Shown: piece after piece, positions 60,591 through 64,000 of the stretch
Numbering within the stretch: position 1 is the first letter of the stretch
How the letters are laid out: each line of letters opens with the position of its first letter
Assembly (NCBI GenBank): GCA_964520985.1
Contig: CAZFPB010000001.1
Location: 682,001 to 746,000, forward strand
Reading direction: 5' to 3'
DNA from: CAYSGL01 sp964520985
Lineage (GTDB): Bacteria; Pseudomonadota; Alphaproteobacteria; Micavibrionales; Micavibrionaceae
Length of the DNA: 64,000 bases
The notes under the pieces: model-generated
The model's database searches: none
What the model was told of the DNA's origin: nothing
The model's input: the letters and a program-made list of their open reading frames with translations, nothing else
Position numbers and translations under genes: made by a program

Positions 60591-60965
60591 ATGCGGATGA
60601 TGGCCCTGCGCCCTTACATTCACGGTCTCTTTATTCTCGCGCTGATCCTCGCGGGCGTCTCGCCTGCGTGTAAGTTTATTTCCGGCCAGTATGAATTCAT
60701 GGAAATCTGCGGCTTCGATGGCATGAAAACCGTCGCCGTGGAAAAAACCCAGAACACCGGCGATGCACCCAGCCATGACTATGCGCAAGATGACTGCGCC
60801 TTCTGTTTCAGTCATGCCAATGTCAAAATCGCCGTAGCGGCGCTCCCCGTCCTTACCCAAGTGCCGGACATCACCACCGCTGCCGTATTTACTGCTCCGC
60901 TTTCTGCTTCGGTCCGCTGGGCCGATCACGCGGTTTATGCTCGCGGCCCCCCGACCCTCCTTTAA
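60591..60965 (+). CDS. DUF2946-like secreted protein
   Basis: 124 residues. An N-terminal hydrophobic signal (about 8-26), then a short periplasmic domain with the DUF2946-type motif DDCAFCFSHAN (about 66-76) and a C-terminal hydrophobic stretch ending in ARGPPTLL, the usual ending of this family. Such genes commonly sit beside TonB-dependent receptors or metal-response genes. The paired Cys and His suggest metal binding. It is 45 bp upstream of the receptor gene and probably co-transcribed with it. Confidence 0.75.
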   Translation: MRMMALRPYIHGLFILALILAGVSPACKFISGQYEFMEICGFDGMKTVAVEKTQNTGDAPSHDYAQDDCAFCFSHANVKIAVAALPVLTQVPDITTAAVFTAPLSASVRWADHAVYARGPPTLL

Positions 60966-61010
60966 TTCCCTCGTTCGTTTTTATTTTTCAGGAATTAAAG
61001 GATACTTCCC

Positions 61011-63038
61011 ATGACGCGTTCTCTTCGCGGCGCCCTGTGCGCCACCCTCTTCGGCATGACGGCGCTGGTGCCGCTCGCCGCTTCCGCCGACCCGCTTTTT
61101 ATTACCGTGCCCATCGGCCAGTTCGGCCCGCCGACTGCCTTATCGACGTGGCAGGCCGAGCAGATGATCCGCAAAATTCCGGGCGGCGCCGATGTTGTCG
61201 ATGCGAAAGAATATAAAGAAGGCGCGGCGCAAACGATCAAGGACATGCTGGTCACTACGCCCGGCGTCTTCGTGCAACCCAAATGGGGCGATGACTCGCG
61301 CCTCTCTATCCGCGGATCGGGTCTCTCACGCTCGTTCCATTTGCGCGGCATCACGCTGATGCAGGATGGCATTCCCTATAACTTTTCCGATGGAAACGGC
61401 GACTTTCAGGAATTCGATCCGCTGGCGATCCAGCACGTTGAAATTTATCGCGGCGGTCAGGCCCTGCGGTACGGTTCCGCCACACTCGGCGGCGCCATCA
61501 ACATGGTGACGCCCACCGCCCGCACCGCCGGACACAACGCGCTCTTCCGCGCCGAGATGGGCAGCTTCAATACCTACCGCGCCCACGCACAAGCCGCGCA
61601 GACGTTCGATGGTTTCGATGTGTTTGCCGCCGCCACCAAATCCATCAACGATGGTTACCGCCCGCAAAGCGAACAAAACAATACCCGCTTCAACGCCAAT
61701 GTCGGCATTCCGCTCGGCCGCAATGCTGAAACGCGCTTCTACCTGACCTGGAACGACATCGAGCAGGACCTGCCGAATTCACTCACCAAAGATGACGCGC
61801 TCAACCATCCTAAACGCGTGGCCGCCATCAACGTGCTCAATGATTACGGCCGCGATATGCGCTCGCTGCGCCTCGCCAACAAAACCGCTTTTGAATTATC
61901 CAACGGCCTCAAAGCCGAAATCGGCGGCTACATGAATGACAAGACGCTCTATCACCCGATCTTTCAGGTGCTGGATCAGGACTCGCGCGACCTCGGACTG
62001 TTTGGTCGCTTAAGCGGAAGCAACACATTGAATGGCCTGCCCAATGAATTCATGCTGGGCCTCAATGCCAGCCGCGGCGTCAACAATGCCGACCGCTTCG
62101 TCAACGTGCAAGGTGAACGCGGGGCCAAAACCGCCGATGGCAGACAGGAAGCGAGCAACGTCGAACTCTACGGCGAAAACCGCCTCGAAGTCGTTCCCGA
62201 CTGGACGCTGATCACTGGCCTGCACGGCAATTTCTCCAGCCGTGATTATGAAGACCATCTCAACCCCGCGAACGATGCCGACACCAACTTCCGCAGCCTC
62301 AATCCGCGCCTCGGCGTGATGTGGCAGGCAACGCCGCAGACGGAAGTGTTTGCGAGCGTCACCCGCAGCACCGAAATGCCGACCTTCTCCGAATTGGTGC
62401 AGGGCGCGATCGTCGGCTTCGTGCCGGTGGAGCCGCAAAAAGCATGGACAGTGGAAATCGGCTCACGCGGCACGCACAACGCGTTCTCATGGGACGCGAC
62501 GCTTTATCACGCCCGCATCAAGGACGAGATGCTGCAATTCAATGTCGGCCCCGATATTCCAGCCTCCACCTTCAACGCGGATGAGACAATCCATCAGGGG
62601 ATCGAGCTCGGCCTTGGCTGGCAGGCTTTGCCGTGGCTTGGCTTCAACGCCATCTATAACTACAACGACTTCCGCTTCGATAACGACGTGCAGTTCGGTG
62701 ACAATGAATTGGCCGGCGCCCCGCCGCACCAGATCCGGCTCTCCGCCCGCTACGAAGATCACGGCGTCTATGTCGAACCGAATGTCGAGCTGATCCCCGA
62801 CGCACCGTTCGCCGATTACGCCAACACGCTGAAATCCGACAGCTACGCGGTGCTCGGCATGAAAGCAGGCTGGGAAGTGCTGGACAACGTCACCCTCTTC
62901 GTCGATGGGCGTAACCTGACCGACGAAGACTATATCTCGAACCTCTCAACATCGACCGACGCGCGGGTGGGCAGCACCGCTCTCTTCTACCCCGGCGCAG
63001 GCCGCAGCGTCTTTGGGGGCCTCACCGTCAAGTTCTGA
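61011..63038 (+). CDS. TonB-dependent outer-membrane receptor, candidate zinc uptake
   Basis: 675 residues. Signal peptide (MTRSLRGALCATLFGMTALVPLAASA). The plug domain (about 60-165) has the TLGGAINMVTPT segment near 159-170; the barrel ends with aromatic-terminated VKF. The C-terminal SYAVLGMKAGWEVLDNVTLFVDGRNLTDEDYISN block is diagnostic. It directly precedes zur and follows a Zur box region, so a ZnuD-like role (zinc, or a zinc-ligand complex) is the best inference. The specific substrate cannot be read from sequence. Confidence 0.9.
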   Translation: MTRSLRGALCATLFGMTALVPLAASADPLFITVPIGQFGPPTALSTWQAEQMIRKIPGGADVVDAKEYKEGAAQTIKDMLVTTPGVFVQPKWGDDSRLSIRGSGLSRSFHLRGITLMQDGIPYNFSDGNGDFQEFDPLAIQHVEIYRGGQALRYGSATLGGAINMVTPTARTAGHNALFRAEMGSFNTYRAHAQAAQTFDGFDVFAAATKSINDGYRPQSEQNNTRFNANVGIPLGRNAETRFYLTWNDIEQDLPNSLTKDDALNHPKRVAAINVLNDYGRDMRSLRLANKTAFELSNGLKAEIGGYMNDKTLYHPIFQVLDQDSRDLGLFGRLSGSNTLNGLPNEFMLGLNASRGVNNADRFVNVQGERGAKTADGRQEASNVELYGENRLEVVPDWTLITGLHGNFSSRDYEDHLNPANDADTNFRSLNPRLGVMWQATPQTEVFASVTRSTEMPTFSELVQGAIVGFVPVEPQKAWTVEIGSRGTHNAFSWDATLYHARIKDEMLQFNVGPDIPASTFNADETIHQGIELGLGWQALPWLGFNAIYNYNDFRFDNDVQFGDNELAGAPPHQIRLSARYEDHGVYVEPNVELIPDAPFADYANTLKSDSYAVLGMKAGWEVLDNVTLFVDGRNLTDEDYISNLSTSTDARVGSTALFYPGAGRSVFGGLTVKF

Positions 63039-63042
63039 TAAT

Positions 63043-63064
63043 CCTTCCCTTTCACCGGGGAAGG
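63043..63064. terminator. Possible hairpin between receptor and zur
   Basis: CCTTCCC pairs with GGGAAGG around an 8-nt loop, with no strong T-run. It may be a weak terminator or attenuator that lowers zur expression relative to the receptor gene. Confidence 0.35.
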
Positions 63065-63080
63065 CCTTATCTTAAGGGAG

Positions 63081-63527
63081 ATGAGAATAAGCAAGGACAC
63101 CAAACAGCTATTGGCCGAGGTCGAAGCGCATTGCCAGGAACACGGCATCCGCTTTACCGAGCCACGCCGTTTGGTGCTTTCGATCATCGCCGAAAGCAAA
63201 CAGCCGATCGGCGCCTACGACATCCTCGCCAAGCTCGGTGAATTTATCGACAATCCCAAGCCACCCACCATTTACCGCGCGATTGAATTCCTGCAAGGCG
63301 GCGGCTTCATCCATAAAATCGAAAGCCTCAATGCGTTCGTCTCCTGCCACGCGGGACATTCGCATAACGGGTCACAATTCATGGTCTGTGATGATTGCGG
63401 GCGTGTCGAGGAAGTGCATATGTGCGAACTCCCGGCGCCCTTCCAGAAGAAAATGGCCCAGACCAATTTCAAGATGCATCACTGGAACATCGAACTCCAC
63501 GGCACCTGCGGATCTTGCGATAAATAA
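63081..63527 (+). CDS. zur: Zinc uptake regulator Zur (Fur family)
   Basis: 148 residues. Fur-type winged helix (about 10-85: TEPRRLVLSIIAESKQPIGAYDILAKL, TIYRAIEFL) and the metal-binding dimerisation domain. That domain carries HAGHSHNGSQFMVCDDCGRVEEVHMCE and a C-terminal CGSC, giving the two Cys pairs of the structural zinc site plus His ligands. The His-rich HAGHSHNG stretch is the Zur rather than Fur pattern. The AAGGGAG ribosome site abuts the ATG, which is unusually close. Two Zur-type boxes in the same 7 kb support the assignment. Confidence 0.82.
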   Translation: MRISKDTKQLLAEVEAHCQEHGIRFTEPRRLVLSIIAESKQPIGAYDILAKLGEFIDNPKPPTIYRAIEFLQGGGFIHKIESLNAFVSCHAGHSHNGSQFMVCDDCGRVEEVHMCELPAPFQKKMAQTNFKMHHWNIELHGTCGSCDK

Positions 63528-64000
63528 TCAGTGGCCGTGATGGCCGCCGTGACTCATGCCATCCATGCCATGCACCATGTCCGGCGTAATCTTGATCGCC
63601 TCGGCATCACCCGGATACGCCTCAACCACCCGCTGCATCAGCGCAATCTCCTGCTCCTGATCCACCAAAATATCGAGACAGAATTTTTTCAAGTAACCGT
63701 TCTTGGCATTGGCATCACGCAGATAAGCATTCGCCATGTCGAGCGCGCCCTGATGATGCACGATCATCGCTTTGGCAAATTGCACATCGCGCACGGATAC
63801 ATTGTCTAAACTGCCCCACACCGCCGGCATCGGCGCGCGCTGGAAGCGCTGCTTTTGCGTTTGCCCATCGGCGGCGATCTGGCGTCCGCCCTGCTTGTTC
63901 AACTGCTCGAGCGAATCCAGAATGCTGATTTCAAACGTCTGGTTGTGAATAATCCCGCGCGCGAGGCTTTGCAGCACGTCGTTCGACGCCTCTTTATCAT
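63528..64000 (-). CDS. DUF305 protein, N-terminus beyond window
   Basis: The minus-strand frame stays open to base 64000 (…KEASNDVLQSLARG), so the N-terminus lies outside the window. The visible 157 residues contain the DUF305 motif MIVHHQGALDMANAYL and a C-terminal Met/His tail (HGMDGMSHGGHHGH) suited to binding copper or another soft metal. DUF305 proteins are usually exported and metal-related. The stop is directly next to the zur stop (convergent). An internal GTG at 63977 is not the true start. Confidence 0.85.
   Translation of the reverse strand, partial: DKEASNDVLQSLARGIIHNQTFEISILDSLEQLNKQGGRQIAADGQTQKQRFQRAPMPAVWGSLDNVSVRDVQFAKAMIVHHQGALDMANAYLRDANAKNGYLKKFCLDILVDQEQEIALMQRVVEAYPGDAEAIKITPDMVHGMDGMSHGGHHGH

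Noticed and set aside
1..64000. CRISPR arrays, insertion sequences, prophage, replication origin
   Set aside because: No regularly spaced repeats, transposase, integrase (other than XerD) or phage genes are visible, and no DnaA-box cluster was noticed.

Overview
The window reads as a chromosomal segment of an alphaproteobacterium. Supporting evidence: a DUF4167 gene beside clpB, the order lysC–(…)–prfA–prmC–DUF4167–clpB, a TIGR02186 gene beside a TSUP transporter, a twin-TM HIG1 protein beside etfBA, and ubiG/ubiE ubiquinone genes. Codon use is moderately GC-rich. The lineage is not fixed further; a Rhodospirillales/Micavibrio-like group is only a guess. Coding density is high, many neighbours overlap by 1-8 nt, and no intergenic gap exceeds 300 bp.

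Layout. 1-8504 (minus): clpB (cut by the window edge), DUF4167, prmC, prfA, ispG, a RodZ-like HTH protein and lysC. 8546-11434: ubiG, then a small accessory patch (an M23 peptidase and four small unknown genes), then a HIG1 protein. 11445-16550: etfBA, a pentapeptide-repeat protein, a TlpA thioredoxin, an LptM-like lipoprotein and lysA. 16547-20406: zinc-ribbon protein and ftsE-ftsX-ydcF-plsC. 20403-25064: the aromatic block tyrC, GNAT, hisC and a chorismate mutase with a degenerate prephenate-dehydratase-like part, plus metA. 25061-34132: methyltransferase, mutT, parvulin and secA (divergent), M48 protease, a secreted unknown and xerD. 34192-40131: UspA, TIGR02186, TSUP, a secreted unknown, trpS, murJ and an unknown. 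40214-48399: ubiE, a heptad-repeat alanine-rich protein, coaBC, dut, mutS, AI-2E and a GAF-GGDEF cyclase. 48477-49786: tRNA-Ser(CGA) with a duplicated 5' fragment, followed by an AT-rich islet with two orphan genes. 49883-55985: YqaA, MFS efflux, alcohol dehydrogenase, pirin, a TetR-controlled operon (two micro-ORFs plus an SDR) and greB.

56059-64000 is the most interesting part. A Zur repressor (63081-63527), a TonB-dependent receptor and a DUF2946 protein sit beside a compact operon encoding a CooC-like P-loop ATPase, a Y4yA-type fold-III PLP enzyme and a cysteine-synthase-like enzyme fused to a rhodanese. A near-perfect Zur box (60495-60509) lies in the operon's promoter region. A second one (56059-56073) precedes a convergent unknown gene rich in His with a Cys pair. 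I infer a zinc-starvation island that may make or handle a small zinc ligand, or service a zinc enzyme. The ATPase and the PLP enzyme share an unusual C-terminal L-[DN]-E-Q-Y-[DN]-P motif. I know of no description of this combination, but I could not search for one.
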